This document shows positions 22,454-33,098 of a stretch of 64,000 bases of DNA, piece by piece. Source of the stretch: Shinisaurus crocodilurus (Eukaryota; Chordata; Lepidosauria; Squamata; Shinisauridae). Location: assembly GCA_021292165.1 (NCBI GenBank), contig CM037878.1, positions 868,001 to 932,000 of the forward strand. The letters are read 5' to 3'. The translations under genes and the position numbers were made by a program. How positions within the stretch are numbered: the stretch's first letter is position 1; each line of letters begins with the position of its first letter. The notes under the pieces were generated by a model. It saw only the letters and a program-made list of their open reading frames with translations. It made no database searches and had not been told where the DNA came from.

Positions 22454-23610
22454 CTCCTCTTCCTTCCTAACATTGCTGTTGCTGCTGCTACTATGGCTAA
22501 CCAGGTCTCCCACCTCAACCAGCTCCTGAGTGGGTGGGCTTCCATCCCAACTTCAAATGTTTCTTCCCCCCCATCCCCCCCTGCAAAAAAAAACAAAACC
22601 CTGTAAAAAAATTGGAGTTTGAACATGTTAGATTTGCAAGACAATGTCCAGCAAATGTATGGGATGCATGCAAACAAACAAACAAGAGAAATTATCACGA
22701 ATACATACCCATTTAAAGAAAGTGTAGACTGAGCAAGGGAACTGAAGGCACCACTGGGAAAGTGTAGTGTGTGTGTGTGTGTGTGTGTATGTGTGTGTGT
22801 GTGTGACATGAAGATTCTGGCACATTGGTGCTCTGTCTTGTTAAATCCCTGTCTGCAAACAAGACAATGGGGGAAGCTATTCTTTTCAGATGTCTCTAAT
22901 AAGCTTTGACCCAACTCAGAGGGCTCTCCAAATCCTCTCTCAAAAGGAGCAGCAGCATCAGATGCCTTTTGAAGTGCCCGAGTGTTCTGCTAACTTTACA
23001 AGCCCTTTCCTGTAAACAAGACTGTTCTGCAAGAGGAAAACTGCTTCCATATGTCCGAGGCAATGCTGTGGTGGGCTTGTCTCTGGAGAGATTCTTTCCT
23101 CTTGAAGTAAAGTGTTTGGTCTGGCAGAGAGGCAGCTGAGCCTGCAACAAGGTCCAGGATCTCTGGGCCTGGGGAATCCTGCCAGGACAGATGCACCCAA
23201 TGAGGGATGCAGGACGGGTTTGTTTAAATCCGTTCCGCCCGTGTTTCGCGGAATTCCGGGTGTCATTCATTCTGTCATCTGCTCTTAGGGATGTATGAGA
23301 ATTTTGTTCCACTTGCGCAAATGCAAATTAGTGCAACTGCACATTTGAGCAAATCCCCCCCCCAAAAAAAAAGTGAAAAACTGGTCCGCTGTGGAACCCG
23401 CAGGTCAGATTCATAGAAATCCAAACTCATTTGAATCCATTGTGGATTTTGCAGACACCCCTGCTCCAGACCCACTCAAAAGCCTGTTTGTTGGGGTGGG
23501 GGGAGCCTGGAGAAGGCATGTCCAGGTCAGGGAACTCCTCACTGTAGGCCCAGAGGAGCAGCAGGAGGAGACAGAGCTCACTGGGGCCGCAGCCCCTCCC
23601 CTCAGCAAGG

Positions 23611-24603
23611 GAGTGCTTATCAATGGTTCCTTCTCAAACTGGGGAGAGGTAACGAGCGGGGTACCACAGGGCTCGGTCCTGGGCCCGGTGCTCTTCAACA
23701 TTTTTATTAATGACTTGGATGAGGAGGTAAATGCTTATCACATTTGCAGATGACACAAAGTTGGGTGGAACAGCTAATACTCTGGAAGACAGAAACAAAA
23801 TTCAAAGTGACCTCGATAGGCTGGAGCGCTGGGCCGAAAACAACAGAATGAAATTTAATAGGGATAAATGCCAAGTGCTGCACCTAGGGAGAGGAAACCA
23901 AATGCAGAGTTACAGAATGGGGGACACTTGGCTCAACAATACTACAAGTGAGAAGGATCTTGGAATTGTGGTAGATCACAAACTGAATATGAGCCAGCAA
24001 TGCGATGTGGCTGCAAAGAAGGCAAATGCAATTTTGGGCTGTATTAATAGAATTATAGCTTCCAAATCGCAGGAAGTGATAATTCCCCTTTACTCAGCAC
24101 TGGTTAGGCCTCATCTTGAGTACTGCGTCCAGTTCTGGGCACCACACTTTAAGAAGGACATAGACAAACTGGAGAGGGTTCAGAGGAGGGCAACAAGGAT
24201 GATAAAGGGACTGGAAACAAGGCCCTATGAGGAGAGACTGAAAGAACTGGGCATGTTTAGCCTTCAGAAGAGGAGACTGAGGGGAGATATGATCACACTC
24301 TTCCAGTACTTGAAGGGATGTCACACAGAGGAGGGCCAAGATCTCTTCTCCACCATCCCAGAGTGCAGGACACGGAATAATGGGCTCAAGTTACAGGAAC
24401 CCAAAAATGTCTTGACTGTTAGAGCAATAAGACAATGGAACCAATCACCTAGGGAGGTGGTGGGCTCTCCCAGTCTGGAGGCATTCAAGGTGCAACTGGA
24501 CAATCATCTGTCAGGGATGCTTTGACCTGGATTCCTGCACTGAGCAGGGGGTTGGACTCGATGGCCTTGTAGGCCCCTTCCAACTCTACTTTTCTATGAT
24601 TCT
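23611..24603 (+). mobile_element. CR1 LINE, 5'-truncated, 3' end intact
   Basis: The copy starts abruptly at 'gagtgcttatcaatggttcc', matching the CR1 at 3317 from about its position 3844. A deletion near 23728 shifts the frame between 'FINDLDEEV' and 'FADDTKLGG', and a short in-frame deletion removes 'RFHLNIR'-type text near 24400. The frame 23731-24525 is otherwise open and keeps the FADD motif. It ends with 'ggccccttccaactctacttttctatgattcta', the characteristic CR1 end lost from the 3317 copy. Few substitutions separate the two, so this subfamily is fairly young. Confidence 0.93.
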
Positions 24604-25452
24604 AATAGCCCTCTGTGCCCATTTGATGAGACACATAGTGGAGAACATATCTTTTGGGGAAGGGGGGGGGTTGAAGTCGTGGATCCTATCTCATGGCAAA
24701 GCTTGGAGGGCCCTGGAAGTTCCTCTGCCCTCACAAAAAGGCAGTGCAGGATCCATCTCCATCCTCAAAACATTGCATCATGGACACTGGTGACACCTGG
24801 GCTTCTGGTGTCTGCCTTCCCCTCTGTAGGGAGCACACAGGGACCCACTGCCTCTCTCGCCCCGTCTACAGTGTTGGGGGATGTATGGCTACGCTGTCCC
24901 CGGAGAGGCTGGGCTTCCCCTCCACCTTCAAGCCCTGCTTCTCCTCTCCTACAGAGGCCAGTTGCCTCTGCAGTGGGAGACATTTCCAGGCTATTGTGCT
25001 GCGGGGAAATCCCTCCCACATCTGTGGGGGGAGTCAGGTTGTACCTCCGCCTTAGTGATGCCTTTCCAGTCCAGCCCCTTCCGCATCTCCCATAGAAGAG
25101 AATGGCTTCTGCTGACTCAGTGGGCCAAAGTCAAACCAGCTCCAATAGAACTATGGAGCAAAAGGGCTCCTGGTGCAAGAACCCAGCGCCAAGGAGGAGG
25201 CCCTTCTAGGACGGCCCTCTGTGGCCAAGGAGCCATGGCCCAGAAAGGGTTTAAAATAAATGCAGGGACCCTTCCAGATGGAGGGCGCCTAATGCCCCCG
25301 ATCGAAATGCCACGGCAGCAGTTCTGTCTTTCCTTCCTTGATGGATGGAAGACATGGTGGGAAAACACAGGAGGGTTACAAATGGAAGACATTGATGCCT
25401 GGAGCCCCCGTAAAATTCCGTGTCTGAGGCGCGCGATTGCACCATAAAAGCC
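24604..25452. other. non-coding stretch, no gene recognised
   Basis: The frames at 24679-25095 and 24881-25447 have no recognisable domain and are not bounded by convincing splice sites. The part at 25230-25450 has loose word similarity to 1-240 and 27130-27330, perhaps a shared old repeat. Confidence 0.4.
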
Positions 25453-26196
25453 TTGTTTGGAAGCATTTATTTATTTATTTATTTATTATATTTATCAATC
25501 GCCCATCTGGCCGGCCACCTGGCCACCCTGGGCGATGTACAATTAAAATACAGCAAAACACAATAAAATATAACAATTAAAACAATAACCCACCCCATAT
25601 TCCCGCCTGAACAGCCATGTTTTTAATGCACGGTGGAAGCTCATCACGGAGGGGGCATGGCGAAGGTCACTAGGGAGGGAGTTCCATAATGTGGGGGCCG
25701 CCACAGAGAAGGCCCTCTTCCTAGTCCCCACCAGCCTGGCTGCTCTGGCTGATGGGATAAGGAGAAGGCCGTCCGTGGCAGACCTTGTTGAGCGGCCTAC
25801 TTGATGTTGCTGGAGGCGCTCCTTGAGATAAGCTGGGCCGGAGCCGTGTAGGGTTTTAAAGGTCAAAACCAACACCTTGAATTCGGCTCGGCAAGCAACT
25901 GGTAGCCAGTGCAACTCATTAAGCACTGGCGTGATGTGATCACGCCGGCAGCTGCCCTTAATCAGGCGAGTCGCCGCGTTCTGTACCAGCTGAAGCTTCC
26001 GGACCGTCTTCAAGGGTAACCCCACGTAGAGCGCATTACAGTAGTCTAGGCGAGACTCCCTCAGAGTTTCCAACCAGGATCCTAACCGGCAATTATTCCA
26101 TCCGCTCTGCCCTCGAGCACGCGCCAGGTCCTCAGCCGGCAGGGCCCCTCCGAGGGGAAACCGCATTGGCCACAGGCGCTAATGAGGAGCGCGTCT
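25453..26196 (-). mobile_element. L2-type LINE, C-terminal ORF2 and 3' tail
   Basis: On the minus strand one frame reads 'SRLDYCNALYVGLPLKTVRKLQ', 'VQNAATRLI', 'HITPVLNELHWLPVACRAEFKVLVLTFKTLHG', 'GPAYLKERL' and 'RAFSVAAPTLWNSLPSDLR'. This is the diagnostic C-terminal region of L2 elements, followed by the 'catcgcccagggtggcc' 3' UTR and an (AAAT)n tail at 25453-25500. It is interrupted at 26196 by a CR1 insertion (26197-26972). The same block without that insertion is duplicated at 28054-28264. Confidence 0.93.
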
Positions 26197-26972
26197 TAGA
26201 ATCATAGAATCATAGAAAGGTAGAGTTGGAAGGGGCCTACAAGGCCATCGATTCCAACCCGCTGCTCAATGCAGGAATCTAGGTCAAAGCATCTCTGACA
26301 GATGTCTGTCCAGCTGCACCTTGAATGCCTCCAGAGTGGGAGAGCCCACGACCTCCCTAGGTAGTTGATTCCATTGTCTTATTGCTCTGACAGTCAGGAA
26401 ATTTTTCCTGATGTTTAGGTGGAATCTAGGTTCCTGTAACTTGAGCCCATTATTCCGTGTCCTGCAAACTGGGATGACCGAGAAGAGATCTTTGCCCTCC
26501 TCTGTGTGACATCCCTTCAAATACTGGAAGAGTGCGATCATATCTCCCCTCAGTCTCCTCTTCTGAAGGCTAAACATGCCCAGTTCTTTCAGTCTCTCCT
26601 CATAGGGCCTTGTTTCCAGTCCCTTTATCATCCTTGTTGCCCTCCTCTGAACCCTCTCCAGTTTGTCTATGTCCTTCTTAAAGTGAGGTGCCCAGAACTG
26701 GACGCAGTACTCAAGATGAGGCCTAACCAGTGCCGAGTAAAGGGGAATTATCACTTCCCGCGATTTGGAAGCTATACTTCTATTAATACAGCCCAAAATT
26801 GCATTTGCCTTCTTTGCAGCCACATCGCATTGCTGGCTCATATTCAGTTTGTGATCTACCACAATTCCAAGATCCTTCTCACTTGTAGTATTGTTGAGCC
26901 AAGTGTCCCCCATTCTGTAACTCTGCATTTGGTTACATTTGCATTTGGTTACATTTGCATTTGGTTACATTT
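26197..26972 (-). mobile_element. CR1 LINE 3' end inserted into the L2 copy
   Basis: The minus-strand frame matches the CR1 at 3317 from 'MQSYRMGDTWLNNTTSEKD' to 'LDRHLSEML', and the 3' end carries the repeated 'gattctatgattcta' motif (26199-26215). At its 5' junction the 16-mer gcatttggttacattt stands three times in tandem (26925-26972) just before host sequence resumes. The homologous block at 28054-28264 lacks this CR1, so this is a later insertion. It is 5'-truncated but little diverged. Confidence 0.93.
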
Positions 26973-27041
26973 GGCCGCCTCCGACGGGCCCCACCAAATG
27001 GAGGCAGCCGAATAATGTGCACAGCAGCTCATGTATTAGGA

Positions 27042-27130
27042 CAGTGTTCTCCAACCTGGGGTTGCCAGATGTTTTTGGCCTACAACTCCCAGCATGCCCC
27101 AGCCTTGGCAACCCAAGGTTGGAGAACATT
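27042..27130. mobile_element. hAT-like foldback MITE, shortened copy
   Basis: It shares with the 28265 copy not only the element ends but also the left flank, including the 8-mer TATTAGGA at 27034-27041 and more than 60 bases before it. The centre is deleted or rearranged ('cccagccttggcaaccc') and the right end stops at 'gagaacatt' without the second TATTAGGA. It is therefore a duplicate of the same insertion event, not an independent one. Confidence 0.82.
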
Positions 27131-28053
27131 CCAGGGTTGCTTCCAGACAAGACCGTTTTCATGCCATCACCCTGCCTCACAGAGGGAATTTCACCAGGGG
27201 CCGGGGTCCAGATGTCCCCATCTTCTTCTCGTAACCTTCCCATGTCTTCCTGCCACTTCTTCCATCTTTTTTCTTACTGCAGAAATACCGTTAATTAAAA
27301 AAAGATGGAATTGCTGCACGAGGCCTTCTGACGGCAAGCGCTGTGCACCCTCCACCTGGCCGCCTAAAGCCCGGTGCCCTCTGTCTCCAGAGCAAGACCA
27401 AGGTCACCCCGTGGCCGGGGAGCAGGTGGAGGCATTCCCGCCACAGTCCATCTGTCCGCCTGGCCTTGCTTCCTACTGGTCCAGTCGTGGTCTGTTTTGG
27501 TGGCTGCCGAGGAGCGTGGCACGCTCAGGGAGGGAGCTGACAGAGCATGCCACGTTCAGAGCGAGCAAATGAGTGGCAGCGTGGGCTCTCATGGACTAGA
27601 ATGAGTACGTGGTGGGGGGAGTTTCCCCATCCAGGGGCCTCTCCTGCACACCCCTGGCCTTGCTGTCCCTAGTAAGGACCTTCCCTCCTCCTTCCAAGGG
27701 GGAGCCAGATGTGTGGGGCTCGATGCTTAGAGACCCTGGACCTCGTGCCCGCCTGGCCTGGGCTGCTGCAATGGGCCCAGGCTGTCCATTACCTCACGTA
27801 ATTACCTAATTACCTCAGGTAATTAGGAGAGAGCTTGAGTCTCTCTCCTAAGGTGATGCTCCCCGGCCTCTGCTCCCAGTGCAAGACGGGGAAACTGGCT
27901 GACCTCTAGAGTAGCATTACCTCACGCTCCAGGAATGCTGTGCTGACGGCAGCAGCTGCGGTCCTTGCCGGCATCCTGGGCTCGGGGGCCTCATCCAGAG
28001 CACGGCTTGGCGGCGTGCAATTCCTGTGGTCACAAAGCCCTCTGACCACCAGC
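27131..28053. other. non-coding stretch between duplicated blocks
   Basis: No gene was recognised. The segment 27832-27917 is the inverted counterpart of 21335-21420. A small palindromic cluster 'acgtaattacctaattacctcaggtaatt' lies at 27797-27824. Confidence 0.45.
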
Positions 28054-28264
28054 CTCCCTCAGAGTTTCCAACCAGGATCCTAACCGGCGATTATTCCATC
28101 CGCTCTGCCCTCAAGCACGCACCAGGTCCTCAGCCGGCAGGGCCCCTCCGAGGGGAAACCGCGTTGGCCTCAGGCGCTAATGAGGAGCGCGTCTCGGCCG
28201 CCTCCGACGGGCCCCACCAAATGGAGGCAGCCGAATAATGTGCACAGCAGCTCATGTATTAGGA
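28054..28264 (-). mobile_element. duplicated L2 fragment (pair of 26056-26196 plus 26973-27041)
   Basis: From 'ctccctcagagtttccaaccaggatcc' to 'cagctcatgtattagga' the block matches 26056-26196 joined to 26973-27041, with only scattered substitutions. The CR1 at 26197-26972 is absent. It therefore preserves the unoccupied target of that CR1. The block ends with the TATTAGGA target duplication of the hAT-like MITE that follows. Confidence 0.85.
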
Positions 28265-28399
28265 CAGTGTTCTCCAACCTTGGGTCCCCAGATGTTTTTG
28301 GCCTACAACTCCCAGCATGCCCCAGCCAGCTACGCTGGCTGGGGCGTGCTGGGAGTTGTAGGCCAAAAACATCTGGGGACCCAAGGTTGGAGAACATTG
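28265..28399. mobile_element. hAT-like foldback MITE, 135 bp, perfect TSD TATTAGGA
   Basis: The hairpin matches the copy at 2365 almost base for base, with CAGTG...CATTG ends. TATTAGGA is duplicated exactly at 28257-28264 and 28400-28407. This 8-bp duplication is the best evidence that the family belongs to hAT. Confidence 0.9.
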
Positions 28400-28673
28400 T
28401 ATTAGGAGGACCGATCCAGAAAAGGGCCTGCTCAGTCTGCTGCCAGCCTCTCACACCAGTTGGGGACTCTGGGGTGGTGGCCGGAGACGCCGCTCTTCTT
28501 GTTGCATCCTTGCATTTCCTTCGAGGAGGGGGGCCACAGACCCTTTCCCTCCAGGCACTTCATCTTCCCCGCAGAGCTGCTAGCTAAGGTGGCCCCAAGG
28601 GAGGAAGCTGGGTTCCCATCTGAGCCTGCACAATGAACCTGCTGCTTCTTAGTCCCTTATTGTGGGTAAAATG

Positions 28674-28674
<1 letters not shown>

Positions 28675-28714
<40 letters not shown>
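28675..28714. repeat. (TG)n microsatellite
   Basis: About 19 uninterrupted TG units. Comparable tracts lie at about 871-907, 2298-2320, 2931-3000 (TG/CG/CA mixture), 14690-14720, 22767-22805, 31950-32013, 44133-44161, 44372-44397 and 63480-63508. Such density is common in squamate genomes. Confidence 0.95.
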
Positions 28715-28716
<2 letters not shown>

Positions 28717-29479
28717 GGAGAGGTCATCAACATGGCAGCTGGCAGGCAGGCTCCCCCTGACCTACTAGAGTTTATGGACCATGTGCAGAGAGCGGCCATG
28801 CTGCTCCTCCCCCACGACATGTGTTCATTTCACCCCATGGAATGGGGGCTACAGCCTCTCAGCCTCAGTTTGCTACCCTGTGAAAAGGGCTTGCTGCTTG
28901 TGATTGTTAAGAGGCTGGACACAATAAACACTTTGCACTTTATAAGTGCCGTTGAGTATGACTGGATGGGAAAGTTGTCTGTGGAAGGGGGAGGGAGGGA
29001 GGGAGGGAGGGAGAGGCCCACTCACTTAGTCCAGAGAGCTCAGCCATGGCGATAAGGAAAGGGGGGTGATTTGGGTGGGGTGGGGGGATTATGTATCTGC
29101 TGGAGGGGGATTCTACCAAAAGCATTCACCAAACTTATGCAGCGTCTTCAAGTAGCCGCTTCACACATTCATTTTTTTAGTGGTGCACCCAAGGTGTTTT
29201 AAGAGCAACTCTAAAAAGGCCGGGGGGGGGGGGGAGAGGGTGAACGAGACAAGCTTGCTTATCACGCATGTCCATGCGTCATCAGAGAGCTGCAACTGGC
29301 TGCTGCACATGGGGGGGGGGTGCGACGACACGGCCCCTTCCACTTTAGGACCAGGCGCACAAACCCTTCTCAGGCCAAGCATCAACACTTGAAAACCTAA
29401 GTGGAGGGTCAAATGAAACTTTTCCCCTACTAATGAGGGAAAAGATTAATGTTGGTTATTAAGGATCTAGCTTAAATTT

Positions 29480-29990
29480 ATGATGCTGTGGGTACAAAGG
29501 TGTGTGTGTAGATTTAAAAGTCAAGCAGCTAAATAACGCCAAGCTGACACATAGGATTTGGGTAGCAAACAAAATAAAAATAAGTTTATTTTAATTCTCA
29601 AAATCTTAGTTCCAGAAAATAAACCTGCCTACACCAAACACTTTATAATTAACCTAAGTCCCTATAACTCCTCATACAATCACTGATTCCTCTTAAAACT
29701 CCTGACAAGACACGAATAATCCAACTAACCTAACTCCCAAACTCTCTAACACTCCCAACACACTACAACCAACACTCTACTTCTTAACTAACTCTGACAT
29801 CACTCAGACACCCCTTATAGACTACTCCCCCCCACCCTTTCCAAGACATCACAAACCACACCCACTCGGTTCAACATTCTAGACACACTAAACGTACTAA
29901 TGCAGACATACACCAGGGAACTGCATTGTGGGGTTACGCCACAGGGGTGACCCTGGGCTTTCCTCTGTCGTGTGTGGAATGGCCCTCGGG
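29480..29990 (-). mobile_element. putative LTR on the minus strand
   Basis: Minus-strand order: a TATA-like CTATAAGGGGTGTCTGAG at about 29800-29820, then a region rich in 'gttagg/gagt', then AATAAACTTATTTTTATTTTG at about 29570-29595. The order TATA, about 230 bases, poly-A signal fits U3-R-U5. Ends and duplications were not identified. Confidence 0.35.
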
Positions 29991-30889
29991 GGACTAATGG
30001 GTGCTTTGGGCGGGGCCACAGGCCTGCGACTGACTTGGGTGACTCCCTCTGGAGCTCGGCACCCACCACCCCTGAGCATGGGCCATGCTGGGTGGCGCTG
30101 ATGGGAGTTGGAGTTCAACAACATCTGGAGGACTACAAGTCCCCCACCCTGGTCTGGACGATCATCCATTTCGTCCAGCAGCACCTGGAGTTGGGCCATC
30201 AGCGCCCCTTGAGCACCCTTGGAGCCCCAGAGGGGATGTTTGTTTCCGGTGCTCGTTGTTGCAGTCTTCTAGGTCCAGTGAAGAAGGTTTCTTAAGAATC
30301 TGCCCCACAGCCATCTCCTCCATCTCCTCCAAGGTGGCTGGGACCACTCCCTCTGTCAAGGAGGTACTAATGACCTCCTGGACCCACCCACCCAGTCCCC
30401 TTTGGCTCCATTTAAGAAGCGAAGAAGGATCGAGGAGGGCAGAGGTGGTGGTTGGGCGAACCTCTCCGAGTGCCTTGTCCACATCTTCAGGCTGCAACAG
30501 CTGAAACGGATCCTGCAAGACTGGCCCGGATGATGCTCTGGACCCCTCCGCGGGAACTGTATCAATGACAGCATCTAGGTCAGAGCTAGTATCGGTGACT
30601 TTACCCTCAGTGTGCCGAGCAAACGTGGTGTCACAGCCGGGGTCCAGGCAGGGTCTAGATGCAATAGCCCTTCAGCACCTGCCAGATGGCTCTCTGAGGA
30701 GGCACGGCAGGTGGAGCAGGAAGACGGCTTCACCACCCGCCCCGCTGCAGAGCAGGAGTGACCATGCAGCATGTGCCACCTGCATCCCAGGTCAGCCGTC
30801 GTCTGGCTTGCTGTGTTGCCCCAATACTCTAGTAAACCAGGGACACGGTAACATCCTCATTGGGCTCAGAAAGAAGATACACGATAGAC

Positions 30890-31003
30890 CAGTGTTCTCC
30901 AGCCTTGGGTCCCCAGATGTTTTTGGCCTACAACTCCCAGCATGCCCCAGCCAGCTACGCTGTAGGCCAAAAACATCTGGGGACCCAAGGCTGGAGAACA
31001 CTG
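30890..31003. mobile_element. hAT-like foldback MITE, 114 bp, TSD (C/T)GATAGAC
   Basis: The ends match the 2365 family, but the hairpin tip is shortened (the right arm resumes directly after 'cagctacgc'). The flanks CGATAGAC (30882-30889) and TGATAGAC (31004-31011) agree at 7 of 8 bases. Confidence 0.87.
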
Positions 31004-31948
31004 TGATAGACTGACCCTAACTCGATTTTAATGAAATGCATATCCCACCATCTCCCATAGACTCGGAGTGAGTCCAAAAACTTTCAGGGTCGCCTACAGA
31101 AAGCTCTCCTGCCTCCTCTCTTGCGTTCCTCCCTCCGTGAGAGTCACCATTACACACCAAGCGTGGTCGAGAGGGGCATTCTTGGGTCCTGCCCCATAAC
31201 TATGACCTTCCCCCTCCTCCCCAAGGATTTGGGGTACGTATTTCCCTGGTTAGCTTTCTACGGAGACAGCAGGGCTGGGCTTGAGGTCCTCCGCATCTTC
31301 CTATCCTGCCCGATGCTGTTTTCATGAATGAATCATCCTGGCTGGGCCAATGCTTGTCTGCCAACCAAATGTGGCTGGTCTGAGTTTTCCATTCCAGTCC
31401 TGAACGCAGGAATTAATCCCCCGCTGTGTGGGCAGCCTGCAGTCTGGAAGCTGGAAAGGCTGTAACGGCTGCGGCAGACGCAGCCAGGCCATGCTGGAGA
31501 CGCTGGCGGTGGCAGAGGCCGGCCACTCAAATCGGGGCCTCCAATGCCACCCCAAGAGTCCTTGGATATCCCTCTATTCCACGGGGGCTTGGTGGGAGAA
31601 GGGGCTCTGCTAGAGTTTGATAAGGCGGGGGGGGGGGGGGCTCTCTGCCACCAGCTTAAATGGTTTAAAAACAGGATTAGATGACTCTGTGGTGGAGGGG
31701 GGAGGGGGAGAGGCATGATGTGGAGCCTCCATGGTCAGTAGCAGCAGCAGAGCCCTGAGGAGCAGTGGCTGGCAGGAAAATAAGAGTGGGGGGGGTGCTG
31801 TTGCCTTCATTCCCTGCTTGTGGGCATCCCATTGGGGGGGGCATTTGTGGGAGGCAGGATGAGGTGGATCTTCTTGGTCTGATTCTGCAGGGAGTCAGGA
31901 TAGGCTGGTTTTCTGAAGTATCTGGACTTGGTTGCCTATGGCCACAGA

Positions 31949-31949
<1 letters not shown>

Positions 31950-32013
<64 letters not shown>
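31950..32013. repeat. long (GT)n microsatellite
   Basis: About 31-32 uninterrupted GT units, the longest dinucleotide tract in the window. It lies 1.1 kb upstream of the LRRC15 coding exon. Confidence 0.95.
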
Positions 32014-32014
<1 letters not shown>

Positions 32015-32172
32015 CAAAGGCATGGAAAGGAGTGAAGGCTGGCAAGAAAAACTGGATCAGGGAAGTTTAGGAGTGGGTGGGGTGGCCTTAAGCCCCACCC
32101 CACCTCCTTTGGAGTCTGCCAATGAGGTCAGAGAGGGGTGTCCCCCTAAACTTGGAGTTCAGGGTAGGGGGT

Positions 32173-32345
32173 GAGCACAAGAACAGTAGAAGAGCTGTGC
32201 TGGATCAGACCCAGGGTCCACCTAGTCCAGCATTCTGTTCACACAGTGGCCAACCAGCTGCCCGCAGGAAACCCACAAGCAGGACATGAGTGCAGCAGCA
32301 CCCTCCCGCCCATGTTCCCCGGCAACTGGTGCACAAAGTGGCCAT
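32173..32345 (-). mobile_element. CR1-clade LINE 3' end
   Basis: It contains 'gagctgtgctggatcagacccagggtccacctagtccagcattctg', 'acacagtggccaaccagctgcccgcaggaaacccacaagcaggac' and 'catgttccccggcaactggtg', the inverse of 17350-17505. Only the 3' UTR is present. Confidence 0.87.
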
Positions 32346-33093
32346 CACTTTCTTCCCCGATGGAGGTGCTGTTCCTTTAACAGAGTGTGGCAGGCAGAAA
32401 CTCAACAGACACAACTTTTCTGCAACACCATGCCTCATGTCAATGAAATCTGCACCGGATGGGTTTCTGCCAGTGCCTGCCAATGCCATGCCCCAATTGG
32501 AAGGCACAGAGCCTCTGTCAGGAAAGAAAGGACCATGGCCGTCGGCCTGCTGTGACTTCCACAGAAATCCCTGAACGCATTTCCGGGCTGCTAGTTGAGC
32601 TGCAGCAACGCTCTGATGGTGTGTGTGTGTGTTAGAAACACAAGGCTGCTGGGAATGCAAAAACTAGAGATTAGAGCAGGGAGAGGTGCTGGGTGCCAAA
32701 GTCTCCTGGGTGTGTGTGTGTTGTTGCTTTCCTTTCCCCTTCCGGCCCAGCACCTCTCCAGGTCCAGGACAAAACTACCCCTCTGCCCCGGGAAAGGCAG
32801 TAGCTGAGGCTGCATTGCTCCCACGGCCAGGGATCCAGCTCCTGGTTTGGAGAATCGGCCCTGCGGGTTCTCCCTGCTTGCGTGCAGGCCAAGCCCCACC
32901 CCCTGGCCCGGCTTGCTCCTTCTTGCTCTGCTCCATGCCCCGGCAGGAGAGCCCCGCAGGCCTGAGGGTCCACGCCCCCCCCCCCGAGGCTCCTCCAATA
33001 TGACAGAGGGCGGGGGTAGGGAGAGGGGGTGGCGGCGGGCCAGGGTCTGCTCCTGCTGCGTTTCACGCTCGGCGGCGTTTGCTTTGCCTGCAG
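32346..33093. other. region upstream of LRRC15, presumed intron
   Basis: No coding exon was recognised. A frame open from 32847 runs into LRRC15, but its N-terminal part has no similarity to the family and is cut off by the splice acceptor at 33092-33093. The pyrimidine-rich stretch before that acceptor (about 33062-33091) is typical of an intron end. Confidence 0.5.
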
Positions 33094-33098
33094 GCCCC

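Noticed and set aside
32847..33098. N-terminal extension of the LRRC15 frame by 84 codons
   Set aside because: It crosses a strong splice acceptor, has no signal peptide at its start, and the proper signal peptide begins at 33099.
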